Assembly (NCBI RefSeq): GCF_002933275.1 | Contig: NZ_PSSX01000010.1 | Coordinates: 1-64,000, forward strand | Length of the DNA stretch: 64,000 nucleotides | Reading direction: 5' to 3' | Source: Marinobacter maroccanus | Lineage (GTDB): Bacteria > Pseudomonadota > Gammaproteobacteria > Pseudomonadales > Oleiphilaceae | Shown here: positions 42,914 through 51,135 of the stretch, one piece after another | Layout: the number at the start of each line of letters is the position of its first letter | Numbering within the stretch: the stretch's first letter is position 1 | Position numbers and translations under genes: made by a program | Notes under the pieces: generated by a model | What the model saw: the letters and a program-made list of their open reading frames with translations, nothing else | What the model was told of the DNA's origin: nothing | The model's database searches: none

Positions 42914-44572
42914 ATGACAAACGGCGCACAAGCCCTGATGAAAACCCTGGTGGATGCCGGTGTTGAGGTCTGCTTCAGCAACCCCGGCACCAGTGAAATG
43001 CACTTTGTGGCCGCCCTGGATGACGAGCCCAAAATGCGGGCGGTTCTTGCCCTGTTCGAGGGGGTGGCCACCGGCGCCGCTGATGGCTACGCCCGCATGG
43101 CCGACAAACCCGCCGCCACCCTGTTGCACCTGGGCTGCGGGCTGGGTAACGGCCTGGCCAACCTTCACAACGCCCGCAAGGGCAAGGTGCCGGTGCTGAA
43201 TATTGTTGGCGACCATGCCACCTACCACGTGAAATACGATGCCCAGCTGCAGTCTGATATCGAGACCGTTGCCCGCAACGTGTCCCCGGGGTTTGTACGC
43301 ACTGCAAAGAGCACGGAAACCCTCTGTCAGGATGCCGCCGAAGCCATTGCCGCTGCCCGCACGGCGCCAGGGCAGGTTGCCACACTGATATTGCCGGCCG
43401 ATGTGTCCTGGGGTGAGGGCGGTGTGCCCAACGCGCCTGTGGCACCGCCGACACCCGAGCCGGCAGACGATGCCACAGTTGAAGCCATTGCAAAGGCCAT
43501 CCGTTCCGGCAAGAAAACGGCCCTGCTGATGGGCGGCCATTCCCTGCGCGAACCGAGCATGCTGGCGGCCGCCAAACTGGCTGCGCACAGCGGCGCGACC
43601 CTGCTGGCGGAAACCTTCCCGACCCGTATGGAGCGGGGTGCCGGCCTGCCTTACATCGAGCGCCTGGCCTACCTGGCCGAGCTGGCCACGGTGCAACTGA
43701 CGGACGTGGAACACCTGGTTCTGGTGGACGCCAAGGCGCCGGTTTCCTTCTTTGCCTATCCCGGCAAGAAGAGCTACCTGGTGCCGGATACCTGCCAGGT
43801 ACATACCCTGGTGGCACCCGACCAGGACATCCTGGCCAGCCTGAACAAACTCAACGATGCCGTCGGCGCCAGCCAGGCCGAACCGAAGCTACAACCAGCG
43901 AAACGGCCGGGCCGGCCACGGGGCAAGCTCACCGCCGAGAAAGTCTGCAAAGCGGTGGGTGAGCTGATGCCCGAGAACGCCATTATCGTGGACGAGGGCA
44001 TCACCTCCAGCCTGATGCTTTCGGTCATGACCGCCGGCGCTCCCCGCCACGACATGATCACCCTCACCGGTGGCGCCATCGGCCAGGGCCTGCCCAATGC
44101 CGTGGGTGCCGCCGTGGCCTGCCCGGACCGGCCGGTTATCGCCCTGATTGGTGATGGCACCGCCATGTACACCATCCAGGCCCTCTGGACCATGGCCCGG
44201 GAACAGCTGAACGTCACGTCGATCATCTTCAACAATGCCTCCTACTCCGTGCTCAACATCGAACTGGAGCGGGTGGGCGCGGAAGATGCCGGTGAAAAAG
44301 CCAAATCCCAGCTGGACCTGCGCGGCCCGGTGATCAACTTCGCGGAAATGGCCAACGGAATGGGCGTTCACGCCGTGCGGGTTCACACCGCCGAGGAAAT
44401 GGCAAAAGCGCTGGAATACGCCCAGAGAATGCCGGGACCCCACCTCATTGAAGCCGTGATCCCGGAATCCCTGAGCGGGGTCAAGCGCCGGATACTGCCG
44501 TGGATGCTGCGCTCACTGCCCAACCTGCCGCTGTCGGTTTCCAAGGCACTGAAGCGCAAGCTGGCGCCCTGA
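42914..44572 (+). CDS. ThDP-dependent enzyme (acetolactate synthase/benzoylformate decarboxylase-like)
   Basis: 552 residues: N-terminal PYR domain (SNPGTSEMHFVAALDD, catalytic Glu in ALFEGVATGAADGYARM), middle domain, then C-terminal PP domain with GDGTAMYTIQALWTMAREQLNVTSIIFNN, the ThDP/Mg2+ motif. Similar proteins are annotated as acetolactate synthase large subunit, but no regulatory small subunit is nearby, so a catabolic lyase or decarboxylase is more likely. It shares an operon with the FAD dehydrogenase. Confidence 0.85.
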   Translation: MTNGAQALMKTLVDAGVEVCFSNPGTSEMHFVAALDDEPKMRAVLALFEGVATGAADGYARMADKPAATLLHLGCGLGNGLANLHNARKGKVPVLNIVGDHATYHVKYDAQLQSDIETVARNVSPGFVRTAKSTETLCQDAAEAIAAARTAPGQVATLILPADVSWGEGGVPNAPVAPPTPEPADDATVEAIAKAIRSGKKTALLMGGHSLREPSMLAAAKLAAHSGATLLAETFPTRMERGAGLPYIERLAYLAELATVQLTDVEHLVLVDAKAPVSFFAYPGKKSYLVPDTCQVHTLVAPDQDILASLNKLNDAVGASQAEPKLQPAKRPGRPRGKLTAEKVCKAVGELMPENAIIVDEGITSSLMLSVMTAGAPRHDMITLTGGAIGQGLPNAVGAAVACPDRPVIALIGDGTAMYTIQALWTMAREQLNVTSIIFNNASYSVLNIELERVGAEDAGEKAKSQLDLRGPVINFAEMANGMGVHAVRVHTAEEMAKALEYAQRMPGPHLIEAVIPESLSGVKRRILPWMLRSLPNLPLSVSKALKRKLAP

Positions 44573-44579
44573 GGCAGAC

Positions 44580-45362
44580 TTAATCAAACCTGGCCAGGTT
44601 CTGGAGCGCGATGGAGTATTCACCCTTACCGGCATCAAATCCGATCCGGTAGGTTGCCGGGTACCAGGCCGGATAGCTGTACCGCTGCGGCTTTATGACC
44701 GGTGACGTCATGTCCGGAAGCGACTCCAGAAAGGCCAGGGATACCATCGGCTCAACGAACATCAGTTCGCCCTTGTAATAGCCGTAGATGAAGTTGTGGC
44801 TGAATGGTTGGCCATGGAATTCATGCCCGGCAGGGTCCAGGCCGTGCATTCCCATCCTGTCGACAGCTGCATCCGGCGGTATCACGTAGCCAGCGGGCAC
44901 AAGTTGTGGGTCTGGTGCTGCCACGGCCAGTTCACGGCCCTCGCCATGGAAGGTAATCGCCTCACGCTCACCATTGCTGATCAGGTAGAAATGCACGTCG
45001 AAGTGGGGAACCGTGTAGACCCCATCAGGAATATGCCCGGAAGGGTTCCAGTCAAGAAGCACGTGATTGTATCCCGTTTTGGGGCCGGCATCAGGCATGG
45101 GTAATGCAAACTCCCAGACCATCTGGTTGCCCTGGACCTCGGGAAGCCCCTGAAGGGCATCCTTTGTCATTACGACAGATACAGATTCAGGTTCGTTCAT
45201 CCTGTTAACAATGACCTCCACGCGCGCAGTGCCATTACCGACCGGCACTGTGGCTCCGGTGAAAACGACTGGATCGGCGGCGAGCGCGACACTGGCCAAA
45301 CCCAGGCACGCTGCGGCAAGGATGGAACGGTTGGGTTGGAGCAGACAAAGAGCAGTCTTCAT
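44580..45362 (-). CDS. Exported protein, TTHB210-like (DUF5602 type)
   Basis: 260 residues. Signal peptide ends LGLASVALA. The mature part contains PDGVYTVPHFDVHFYLISNGER, MGMHGLDPAGHEFHGQPFSHNFIYGYYKGELMFVEPMVS and SYPAWYPATYRIGFD, a His-rich pattern I associate with TTHB210/DUF5602 proteins; biochemical role unknown. GAGGAG lies 7 bases before ATG 45362. It converges on the TPP enzyme gene with a 7-base gap. Confidence 0.72.
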   Translation of the reverse strand: MKTALCLLQPNRSILAAACLGLASVALAADPVVFTGATVPVGNGTARVEVIVNRMNEPESVSVVMTKDALQGLPEVQGNQMVWEFALPMPDAGPKTGYNHVLLDWNPSGHIPDGVYTVPHFDVHFYLISNGEREAITFHGEGRELAVAAPDPQLVPAGYVIPPDAAVDRMGMHGLDPAGHEFHGQPFSHNFIYGYYKGELMFVEPMVSLAFLESLPDMTSPVIKPQRYSYPAWYPATYRIGFDAGKGEYSIALQNLARFD

Positions 45363-45557
45363 TTCAACACTCCTCAATGACACATGCCGTTCGGCATAAT
45401 GTAGTGGCCGCTATGGCCAGAAAGCCATCGCCCTTCGGGCTGACTCAGAGGAGATCGGAATTGGCAGGCTGGGCTGACAGCAGTAAAACGCGCTTCCTGT
45501 CTGCACGCTTCCCCCTACTACCACCACAACGGGATTTGGCTGGATGGAATTAATATA

Positions 45558-46301
45558 TCAGTTGGACTGGTTTTCTCCACTGAAAAGTTTTTCAGGAATG
45601 GCCTTGTCTGCCAGTGCCTCAGCAATATACCGGTAGCCCTTCTGGCCAGGGTGATAGCCATCACTGGCCAGCAGTCCAGGATCGGTGACCACCGGGTAGT
45701 TCACGTAGCTGAAGTCCTGGGGATACTGCCGTGCAAGGCGGATATAGAGGTTATCCAGCTGACTTGCCCGCCAACCCACCACGTACCGAAGCGGCGAAGG
45801 CAGCGCCGTGAACAGGTGCATGGGCGGCACGCTGAGAAGCAGCATGGGCACTGAATATCGTGGCGCGAGCAACTGGCGCAATTCCCGCAATTGCCGGCGG
45901 AAACGAAAACGGGGTGTGAAGCCCGTGGTGTCGTTCACCCCCATGCTTAACAGCACCACATCTGCCTCTGGCAATTCGGCGGTTTCCAGTTCGCGAATCA
46001 GCGCCCCAAGCCGAATGCCGTTGACCCCGAAGGTGTGCCAGGCAACGGTCTGGCCGGTGCGCTCGTGAATCTGCCTCGCCAACTGGCTGGCCAGGCCCTG
46101 ATCGTGGGTTTCAACACCGACACCAGCCGCCGTGGATTCACCAATCACCAGAACTCGCCTGGCCGGAGTACCTTCACCATATTGACCAGACGGAGAGCCC
46201 CCGGCTTCCGGTAGCCTGGGCGTTGTGCGGCGAGCCTGTTTGCCCTGGTAAAGTAGTACCGGGAAGAGCAGGGCGGTGGTCAGCCAGAAAGGAACGTGCA
46301 T
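45558..46301 (-). CDS. SGNH/GDSL-family hydrolase
   Basis: 247 residues. Block I VLVIGESTAAGVG (nucleophile Ser), block II Gly in FGVNGIRLG, block III Asn in SMGVNDTTG and block V DGYHPGQKG with the catalytic Asp and His. All four SGNH residues are visible. An N-terminal hydrophobic segment (1-20) suggests membrane anchoring or export. Esterase, lipase or deacetylase; substrate unknown. Confidence 0.88.
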   Translation of the reverse strand: MHVPFWLTTALLFPVLLYQGKQARRTTPRLPEAGGSPSGQYGEGTPARRVLVIGESTAAGVGVETHDQGLASQLARQIHERTGQTVAWHTFGVNGIRLGALIRELETAELPEADVVLLSMGVNDTTGFTPRFRFRRQLRELRQLLAPRYSVPMLLLSVPPMHLFTALPSPLRYVVGWRASQLDNLYIRLARQYPQDFSYVNYPVVTDPGLLASDGYHPGQKGYRYIAEALADKAIPEKLFSGENQSN

Positions 46302-46329
46302 CTGAGGGGGCTCCGGTTATGCCGACAGA

Positions 46330-46662
46330 TCAGTGAGCGACTGACTTGGAGAATACATTGATCACCACAACACCGGAAATAATCAGCCCCATCCCGATCA
46401 CGCTGGCGGCATCCAGAGTTTGCCCGTAAATCAGCCAGCCGATAAGTGCAACCAATACAACGCCCATCCCCGCCCAGATGGCATAGGCCACGCCCACCGG
46501 GATTTCTTTCAGTGTGATCGAAAGGAAGTAGAAGGCCACGGCATAGCCAGCAATCACCAGCAGGCTGGGCCAGAGTTTGGTGAACCCTTCACTGGCCTTC
46601 AGTCCGCTGGTTGCCACCACTTCCGCAACAATGGCAATGCCCAGAAATAACCAACTTTTCAC
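46330..46662 (-). CDS. Small multidrug resistance (SMR) transporter, EmrE/Qac type
   Basis: 110 residues from GTG 46662, the usual SMR length, with GGAG 8 bases upstream; an ATG at 46683 would add seven residues. Four helices are seen, with the essential Glu14-type residue in [16 protein letters not shown] and [25 protein letters not shown]. This is the EmrE/Qac drug-export form. No guanidine riboswitch is evident upstream. It abuts the cassette array, and qac-type SMR genes are common integron cargo, though no attC was found on its far side. Confidence 0.88.
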   Translation of the reverse strand: MKSWLFLGIAIVAEVVATSGLKASEGFTKLWPSLLVIAGYAVAFYFLSITLKEIPVGVAYAIWAGMGVVLVALIGWLIYGQTLDAASVIGMGLIISGVVVINVFSKSVAH

Positions 46663-46858
46663 AGCAAATCTCCAGTACCGCACGAAATTGGGAAGCAGAC
46701 GATACCAGCCCGCAGTGCCTTCTCACAGGGTGACTGCAGAAAAGGGAAACTGCACTAAGCTGGGAGTGCATCCCGGAAATATACGAACCCGTTCGCAAAA
46801 CTCCGGAATGCAGGATGAGAAATGAAGGTAACTATATGATAGGGTTGGATAATTAGCT

Positions 46859-46865
46859 GTTAACG
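46859..46865 (+). other. Start boundary of cassette 1 (R'-like core)
   Basis: GTTAACG at 46859-46865 is the reverse complement of CGTTAAC (47268-47274), the first box of the intron-split attC. It fits as the recombination point opening the first cassette; the triplet after GTT deviates from the RRRY consensus. Confidence 0.45.
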
Positions 46866-46893
46866 GCTTTAGTCCCAGATATGGAAGTATAGA

Positions 46894-47274
46894 GTGGAAA
46901 TTAAGATCCTCGGCATTTCGATAGCAATAGGCATAGGGTTGGCCGCCGTGTTCTGGTTACCCGTCTTATGGGGTTATATCTTTGCCAAATGGAAGGGACT
47001 GGGCTCTCCAAAGCGTTTCGCCTTTTTCAGTGGTTGTACCAGCTACGGGATTCAAACTCTGATCGGAGCATTGCTCATATTTCCCTTTGCCGTTCCGGCG
47101 GCAAAGTCTGCGCCGCAGTATTGTTATGACAACCCAGGTGGGTGGCTTTGCCACCTCCTAGATTTTGCCGAGAATTGGTCTGGTACATTTGGGTTGATCG
47201 CGGCTGTGGTCGTAACAGTAGTGGCACCAGCAATATTCAATAAATACGTGTGGGCCGGTGCCAATAGCCGTTAA
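46894..47274 (+). CDS. Small membrane protein, cassette 1
   Basis: 126 residues from GTG 46894: three hydrophobic helices (about 7-27, 50-73, 97-117) with a Cys pair in CYDNPGGWLCHLLDF. No family recognised. It is AT-richer than the chromosomal neighbours, as integron cassettes often are. The TAA stop ends at 47274, directly at the intron junction: without the intron the reading frame would run through the attC for about 35 more codons. Confidence 0.6.
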   Translation: MEIKILGISIAIGIGLAAVFWLPVLWGYIFAKWKGLGSPKRFAFFSGCTSYGIQTLIGALLIFPFAVPAAKSAPQYCYDNPGGWLCHLLDFAENWSGTFGLIAAVVVTVVAPAIFNKYVWAGANSR

Positions 47275-47342
47275 TCGGGTAGCCGGGGGTATCTAACCCC
47301 CAGCCCCCACAACACCCTGCATGCGGCTCCGCACAGGGCGTT

Positions 47343-48677
47343 TCACCGGGAATGGTGAAGCTTGATCCATCCATCACGCAGTGATGCCAGGCCTTCAGCT
47401 TTCAGGTAGTCATTCGACAGAGCCTGCTGAATACCCGGCGTCTTGGAGCTGCGCCAAGGACCTTTGCTGGTGATGCCACACGCCACAGCGGCCTGCACAT
47501 GAACACCCAACTTCATCAGATTCCTGACTTTGGTGCGCGGCTTGCGCCACTGTCGCCAATAGGCCATCCGGACGCGACGGCGAATCCAGTGATCCAGATC
47601 GCAGCAGCGCTGATAGCCGATGGCGATACCAAAGTAGTTAATCCAGCCACGGAGATACTGGCTGACTTTGAAGAGCTGGTAGTGCATCGACACGCCCCAG
47701 TTCCGGTTCGTCAGTGTCCGAATGCGCTGCTTGAACTTACGCAACGTGTCCGGATGCCAATGGATCTGGGCTCCCTTGAAGGTGAACCCCAGGAACTTGC
47801 TGTCATTGTTTCTGACTACCCGGCTCTTGGCCGTGTTGACCGTCAGTTTCAGGCGGTGCTCCAGGAAGTGGCTGATACTGGCCAGTACCCGGTCACCCGC
47901 ACGGCGGCTGTTCACCAGTATGGTGAAGTCATCCGCGTAACGGGCAAACCAATGACCCCGCCGCTCCAGTTCTTTATCCAGTGGGTCGAGCATGATGTTG
48001 GCCAGCAGAGGTGACAGTGGGCCACCCTGCGGTACACCTTCCCGATTTTCCAGATAGAGCTGGTTATCGATAATCCCAGCTCGCAGATACCGGGCAATCA
48101 GACCCAACAGGCGCTTGTCCCGAACTTTATAGCCCAAGTGCGTCATCAGCAGGTCGTGATTCACCCGGTCGAAGAACTTCGACAGGTCCACATCCACGGC
48201 AAAGCGCCCCCCTTCCTTGAGGATGCTCTGCACCCGTCGCACCGCCTGGTGCGCGTTTCGATCCGGACGGAAGCCGTAGCTGTCCGCTGAGAATCCCGGG
48301 TCGAAGATGGGCATCAGGGTTTGGGCAATGGCTTGCTGAATCACCCGGTCTATCACCGTCGGGATACCAAGCTGGCGCTTGCCCCCGTCCGGCTTGTCGA
48401 TCTCAACCCGCCTCACCGGGGCTGGTTGATAATCGCCCGAGCGAATCGACTGCTCGACCACACTCCAATGGCCGGCCTTTACCCAGGCGGGGAAATCGCC
48501 GATGGTCATACCATCGACGCCCGCCGCTCCCTTGTTGGCTCGAACCTGCTTCCAGGCCTGCTGTAGATTGGCCTTGCTGAGAACCGATTCGAGTAGATCG
48601 TCGCTAAAGGCTGGTTTCGTAGCCGTACGCTGAGCCACGTCACTGCCGGACGGCATTCGTGCGTTCAGGTAGGTCAC
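47343..48677 (-). CDS. ltrA: Group II intron reverse transcriptase/maturase
   Basis: 444 residues: RT domain with VDVDLSKFFDRVNHDLL, PQGGPLSPLLANIMLD and the catalytic YADD (247-250), then the maturase X domain (WINYFGIA, RRRVRMAYWRQWR). It ends soon after domain X without an HNH endonuclease, as in class C introns. It splices the intron RNA and drives target-primed insertion. It appears intact, so the intron may be active. Confidence 0.93.
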   Translation of the reverse strand: MTYLNARMPSGSDVAQRTATKPAFSDDLLESVLSKANLQQAWKQVRANKGAAGVDGMTIGDFPAWVKAGHWSVVEQSIRSGDYQPAPVRRVEIDKPDGGKRQLGIPTVIDRVIQQAIAQTLMPIFDPGFSADSYGFRPDRNAHQAVRRVQSILKEGGRFAVDVDLSKFFDRVNHDLLMTHLGYKVRDKRLLGLIARYLRAGIIDNQLYLENREGVPQGGPLSPLLANIMLDPLDKELERRGHWFARYADDFTILVNSRRAGDRVLASISHFLEHRLKLTVNTAKSRVVRNNDSKFLGFTFKGAQIHWHPDTLRKFKQRIRTLTNRNWGVSMHYQLFKVSQYLRGWINYFGIAIGYQRCCDLDHWIRRRVRMAYWRQWRKPRTKVRNLMKLGVHVQAAVACGITSKGPWRSSKTPGIQQALSNDYLKAEGLASLRDGWIKLHHSR

Positions 48678-49197
48678 GGCTCCTCCTTTGTTTCCGGTGT
48701 TAGGCCCTTCACCCTGTCCCGACCATTACGACGGGCGTTTGGCTACTATGGCCGCTGCTGACTTCTGCTCAATCACCGGTGGGGTTACCCCCATCGGCGC
48801 TATCGGTGTCCATCTCATTCGCTCGCAACCGCCGATGGCAACGGCTGCGCCCAGGCTTGATCGACCAGGAGCCTGACTGGTCATTGACCGATCGCTCGTT
48901 GAGCAGATCTCCCCAGATAAGGACATGCACTCTCACTGCACTGCTGCATCATTTACGGTGGCCGTTAGATCACGTGGCTTCGTCGTCTGGTGCCAACTCG
49001 CCTTCAGCCTACGCCTCATATGATGTTCTTGTTCATCAGCTCGCAGTTTTGCTAGCGGCTTCCTCCAGACCGCTCCTCGCGGATCGGCCCTTGCCATTCG
49101 CTAGTGGTTCGCGTTCAATCGGGTAAAACCCATTGAACGGTGATCTTCCCACAGGGGACTTTCACCCCATTAGTTCATGCCCATGCTGGGCGTACAC
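48678..49197 (-). ncRNA. Group II intron RNA, 5' domains (I-III)
   Basis: The ~520 bases before the maturase start have no gene; they are the structured 5' part of the intron ribozyme. Short self-complementary pieces such as GCCCAGCATGGGC and GGGGTGAAAGTCCCC near 49150-49190 support this. Confidence 0.75.
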
Positions 49198-49280
49198 CAA
49201 GTGGTTAACCGGACGCCAAAAGCGTACTGCTTTTGGTTCCCTTCGCTGCGCTACGGCGCCGGCTACCATCTGCGTTATGT
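49198..49280 (+). other. attC-like site 1 (right part; left box lies beyond the intron)
   Basis: With the intron removed, CGTTAAC (47268-47274) joins AAGTGGTTAACC and the site ends in GTTATGT (49274-49280), about 90 bp in total. CCGG-A-CGCC pairs with GGCGCCGG, leaving an unpaired base as in attC hairpins, and CCAAAAGC pairs with GCTTTTGG within. The next cassette starts TTATGT. Confidence 0.65.
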
Positions 49281-49283
49281 GCT

Positions 49284-49312
49284 TTGACACCTGATACGTT
49301 ACAGGGTACATT
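49284..49312 (+). promoter_or_regulatory. Promoter of higBA cassette
   Basis: TTGACA (49284-49289), 17-base spacer, TACATT (49307-49312), placing the start of transcription very near the higB ATG at 49319, so the message may be leaderless or nearly so. The spacer contains a TACGTTAC/GTACAT partial dyad, a possible HigA operator. Confidence 0.6.
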
Positions 49313-49318
49313 CAAGGA

Positions 49319-49597
49319 ATGATTCGAAGCTTCAAACACAAGGGCTTGGCAAAATTCTTCAAGTCCGGCAGCACTGCAGGGATTCAGGCCGCTCATGCTA
49401 AGAGGCTTCGGCTCATTCTCGGTAGACTGAATGCAGCGGCGAATGTCAAAGATATGGACTTACCCGGTCTTCGTTTGCACGAACTCTCTGGCAATCGGGC
49501 CGGAATCTGGTCAGTGACAGTCAGTGGTAACTGGCGAGTGACCTTCCAGTTCGAAGACGGAGATGCCGAGATTGTGAACTACGAAGATTATCACTGA
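49319..49597 (+). CDS. higB: HigB/RelE-type toxin, cassette 2
   Basis: 92 residues of the HigB (RelE-superfamily) ribosome-dependent mRNA interferase fold: [65 protein letters not shown]. The C-terminal Arg and the Tyr/His are the usual active-site positions. Toxin precedes antitoxin, the HigBA order. The pair sits within a cassette whose end boxes match. Confidence 0.88.
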   Translation: MIRSFKHKGLAKFFKSGSTAGIQAAHAKRLRLILGRLNAAANVKDMDLPGLRLHELSGNRAGIWSVTVSGNWRVTFQFEDGDAEIVNYEDYH

Positions 49598-49607
49598 GGT
49601 ACCGTCA

Positions 49608-49895
49608 ATGTTAATGCACAACCCTCCGCACCCGGGTGAAGTACTGCGAGAGCTTTGTATTGAGCCCCTTGGCCTCTCTGTCACGGCGGCGGCAGAGGCA
49701 TTGGGCGTTAGCCGCAAAACGCTGAGTGCCGTGTTGAATGGCAAGGCCGGTATCAGTCCCGAAATGGCGATCCGGCTCTCTATTGCTTTCGACACTTCGG
49801 CAGAAAGCTGGCTGAATCAGCAGTCCCAATATGAACTCTGGCATGCTGAACAACATCGCAAAGAGCTCAACGTGAAGAAGCTTGTTGCAGCCTGA
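49608..49895 (+). CDS. higA: HigA-type antitoxin
   Basis: 95 residues with an XRE-type helix-turn-helix: [54 protein letters not shown], a strong HigA match. It binds and neutralises HigB and represses the operon. Begins 10 bases after higB; GAGG precedes the ATG. A second ATG at 49614 is also possible. Confidence 0.9.
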   Translation: MLMHNPPHPGEVLRELCIEPLGLSVTAAAEALGVSRKTLSAVLNGKAGISPEMAIRLSIAFDTSAESWLNQQSQYELWHAEQHRKELNVKKLVAA

Positions 49896-49901
49896 AGCAG
49901 C

Positions 49902-49980
49902 ACATAACCAAGGCCATGCACCGGATGCCAAAACCTCCGCTTCGCTGCGGTTCTGTCACCAGTGGTGGCGGGCGTTGGGC
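49902..49980 (+). other. attC-like site 2
   Basis: A 79-bp site from ACATAAC (49902-49908) to GTTGGGC (49974-49980, a canonical GTTRRRY core). ACATAAC is the exact complement of GTTATGT that opens this cassette at 49274, as required if 49275-49974 circularises as one cassette. An internal CCGC-loop-GCGG hairpin is present. Confidence 0.72.
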
Positions 49981-50002
49981 GGCATGACAAGAGGACTACT
50001 CT

Positions 50003-50071
50003 ATGCCAGATACAACGGCTATGCGCGACATCTCGCGAACCTGGCCACTACCGAAGCGTGAGGGACGGTGA
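50003..50071 (+). CDS. Short leader-like reading frame, cassette 3
   Basis: 22 codons (MPDTTAMRDISRTWPLPKREGR) with AGAGGA upstream of the ATG and a GTGA overlap with the next frame. It may serve only to bring ribosomes to the downstream GTG. No family recognised. Confidence 0.35.
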   Translation: MPDTTAMRDISRTWPLPKREGR

Positions 50072-50262
50072 GTTTCCAGCAGATACTTGATTCACTGCCG
50101 ATCGGTGGCGTCTTCGTAGCGTTCGCCATCCTTGGTGCGGTTATCACCCTCGTGGTCGATCTCGATCGACCGCGCGACGGATTCCTCAAGGTGAGCCAGC
50201 AGCCGCTCACCGATCTACAGGAGCAGGTCGGAGCACTTCCGCCAGCGAATCCACGCAAGTAG
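50068..50262 (+). pseudogene. DUF4239 (bestrophin-like) C-terminal fragment, cassette 3
   Basis: 64 residues from GTG 50068: a membrane helix (GGVFVAFAILGAVITLVVDL) followed by DLDRPRDGFLKVSQQPLTDLQEQ. DLDRPxxGxxxVSQQP is the characteristic end of DUF4239 proteins, which are normally over 200 residues long, so only the C-terminal part is present. Whether the captured fragment is functional is unknown. Confidence 0.6.
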
Positions 50263-50296
50263 CTGGCGTGCCACCCTATAAAGCGCTCCAGCCGAC

Positions 50297-50344
50297 GGCC
50301 AACCCGCTTCGCGGGCTGCCCGCAGCTGAGCTGAAAGGTTAAAT
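50297..50344 (+). other. attC-like site 3 (right half clear)
   Basis: The right core GTTAAAT (50338-50344) fits GTTRRRY. A left box GGCCAAC (50297-50303) differs by one base from the GCCCAAC expected from the cassette start TTGGGC. A CCCGC/GCGGG hairpin lies between. The site is shorter than usual, and its left end could be further upstream. Confidence 0.45.
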
Positions 50345-50656
50345 GCCGGTGATAGCCAGGTCCAAAGCTCCAACAATCTGGTCTCTGAAATGTGAGAGGG
50401 AGCCAATAGGGCTCTTGAGATGTTTTTCAGGCATAGACGAAATTTGCGGAGTTAACAGCAGCAGCTCCTGATCGGCGAAGCTGATTTCCGGAGTGAGCCC
50501 TTGCATGGCTTGGCCACCGAGGGCAGAACGTTTACCCAAAGGGATAACAATGCGAGTTGCCAAATCGCCCAGAAGGCTGCTTTGAATATCTACGAGGTAA
50601 GGGTAGTGAGCCTTGCTAATTTTGCTCGGGTTGGGGTACACATCGAACTGTGCCAT
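50339..50656 (-). CDS. ccdB: CcdB-family gyrase toxin, cassette 4
   Basis: 105 residues: MAQFDVYPNPSKISKAHYPYLVDIQSSLLGDLATRIVIPL ... SPIGSLSHFRDQIVGALDLAITGI. CcdB poisons DNA gyrase; length and the IVIPL and C-terminal helix-GI ending match the family. ATG 50656 overlaps the ccdA stop (TGATG). Oriented opposite to the other cassettes, so it relies on its own promoter. Confidence 0.9.
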   Translation of the reverse strand: MAQFDVYPNPSKISKAHYPYLVDIQSSLLGDLATRIVIPLGKRSALGGQAMQGLTPEISFADQELLLLTPQISSMPEKHLKSPIGSLSHFRDQIVGALDLAITGI

Positions 50657-50901
50657 CAGAACTCCCTGAATTCGTCGCCGAAGCATCCATGTTGTTCGAC
50701 GAAATCGTTGTAGCTTTTTATCGCAGCGCGATTTTCTTCAACCCATTGTGCGGCTTCGTGTTTCGAAAGCTCTTCTTTTAGAGCTCGTTCCAGGGTGGCA
50801 GACAAGTTAATGTTCAGTTCCCGGGTTTTACGCAGAAGGTCGCTATTGATTGAGAGGTTCGCTGCTTTTTTGGGGGCGGCTGAGTTATAGAGTTCGGCCA
50901 T
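50656..50901 (-). CDS. ccdA: CcdA-family antitoxin
   Basis: 81 residues: MAELYNSAAPKKAANLSINSDLLRKTRELNINLSATLERALKEELSK (ribbon-helix-helix DNA-binding part), then AAQWVEENRAAIKSYNDFVEQHGCFGDEFREF, the toxin-binding tail. GGGAGG precedes ATG 50901. Co-translated with ccdB. Confidence 0.91.
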   Translation of the reverse strand: MAELYNSAAPKKAANLSINSDLLRKTRELNINLSATLERALKEELSKHEAAQWVEENRAAIKSYNDFVEQHGCFGDEFREF

Positions 50902-50941
50902 GAGGGCCTCCCAGAAGATATAGAATACAAAGTCTGATCTT

Positions 50942-50961
50942 ATGCGCATGACCATGCGCAT
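50942..50961 (-). promoter_or_regulatory. Probable CcdA operator
   Basis: Two copies of the self-complementary octamer ATGCGCAT (50942-50949, 50954-50961), 12 bases apart, about 40 bases upstream of ccdA. Spaced dyads of this type are usual targets of RHH antitoxins; binding is inferred. Confidence 0.55.
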
Positions 50962-50967
50962 GCAAGA

Positions 50968-51037
50968 ATTTAACCAATGGCTGTTATCGGACGCACCTAC
51001 GTTAGCGCTCCGGTACGTCGTAAAGCCAAGCATTATG
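50968..51037 (+). other. attC-like site 4
   Basis: Left box ATTTAAC (50968-50974) is the exact complement of GTTAAAT that opens this cassette at 50338. Inner arms AATGGCT..CGGACGC and GCGCTCCGG..AGCCAAGCATT can pair. The right core reads ATTATGC, not GTTRRRY, so the 3' end is approximate and perhaps decayed. Confidence 0.5.
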
Positions 51038-51135
51038 CGCAAAAGGAGGTGGCGTGCATCATTTGGCGGCCCAATGGATTGTGAGGTTATAGAACCTGGG
51101 TTGCGCTAAACATCGATTTTTCTCGATGCGAGATC

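Larger units (their letters stand above)
47275..49197 (-). mobile_element. Complete group IIC-type intron inserted in attC
   Basis: The RNA starts (minus strand) at 49197 with GTGTACGCCCAGCATGGGC and early GGGGTGAAAGTCCCC, typical 5' intron structure. The maturase gene lies in the 3' half. The end has hairpins of domain V/VI type (minus strand 47342-47275, including GGGGGTTAGATACCCCC). The exons rejoin as ...CACTTG/TTAACGG..., which restores an attC left box, CGTTAACAAGTGGTTAACC on plus. Insertion in the attC bottom strand after TTG is the known habit of group IIC-attC introns. The 3' boundary is uncertain by one base. Confidence 0.85.

Noticed and set aside
42809..43804. 331-codon minus-strand frame
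   Set aside because: Opposite the ThDP enzyme; Gly/His/Gln-rich shadow without a start site.
46663..46858. Guanidine riboswitch before the SMR gene
   Set aside because: No ACGR loop pair or ykkC-type conserved blocks are visible, and the protein is of EmrE/Qac rather than Gdx type.
48678..49318. Small frames in the intron 5' region
   Set aside because: They lie in the structured ribozyme part of the group II intron and look non-coding.
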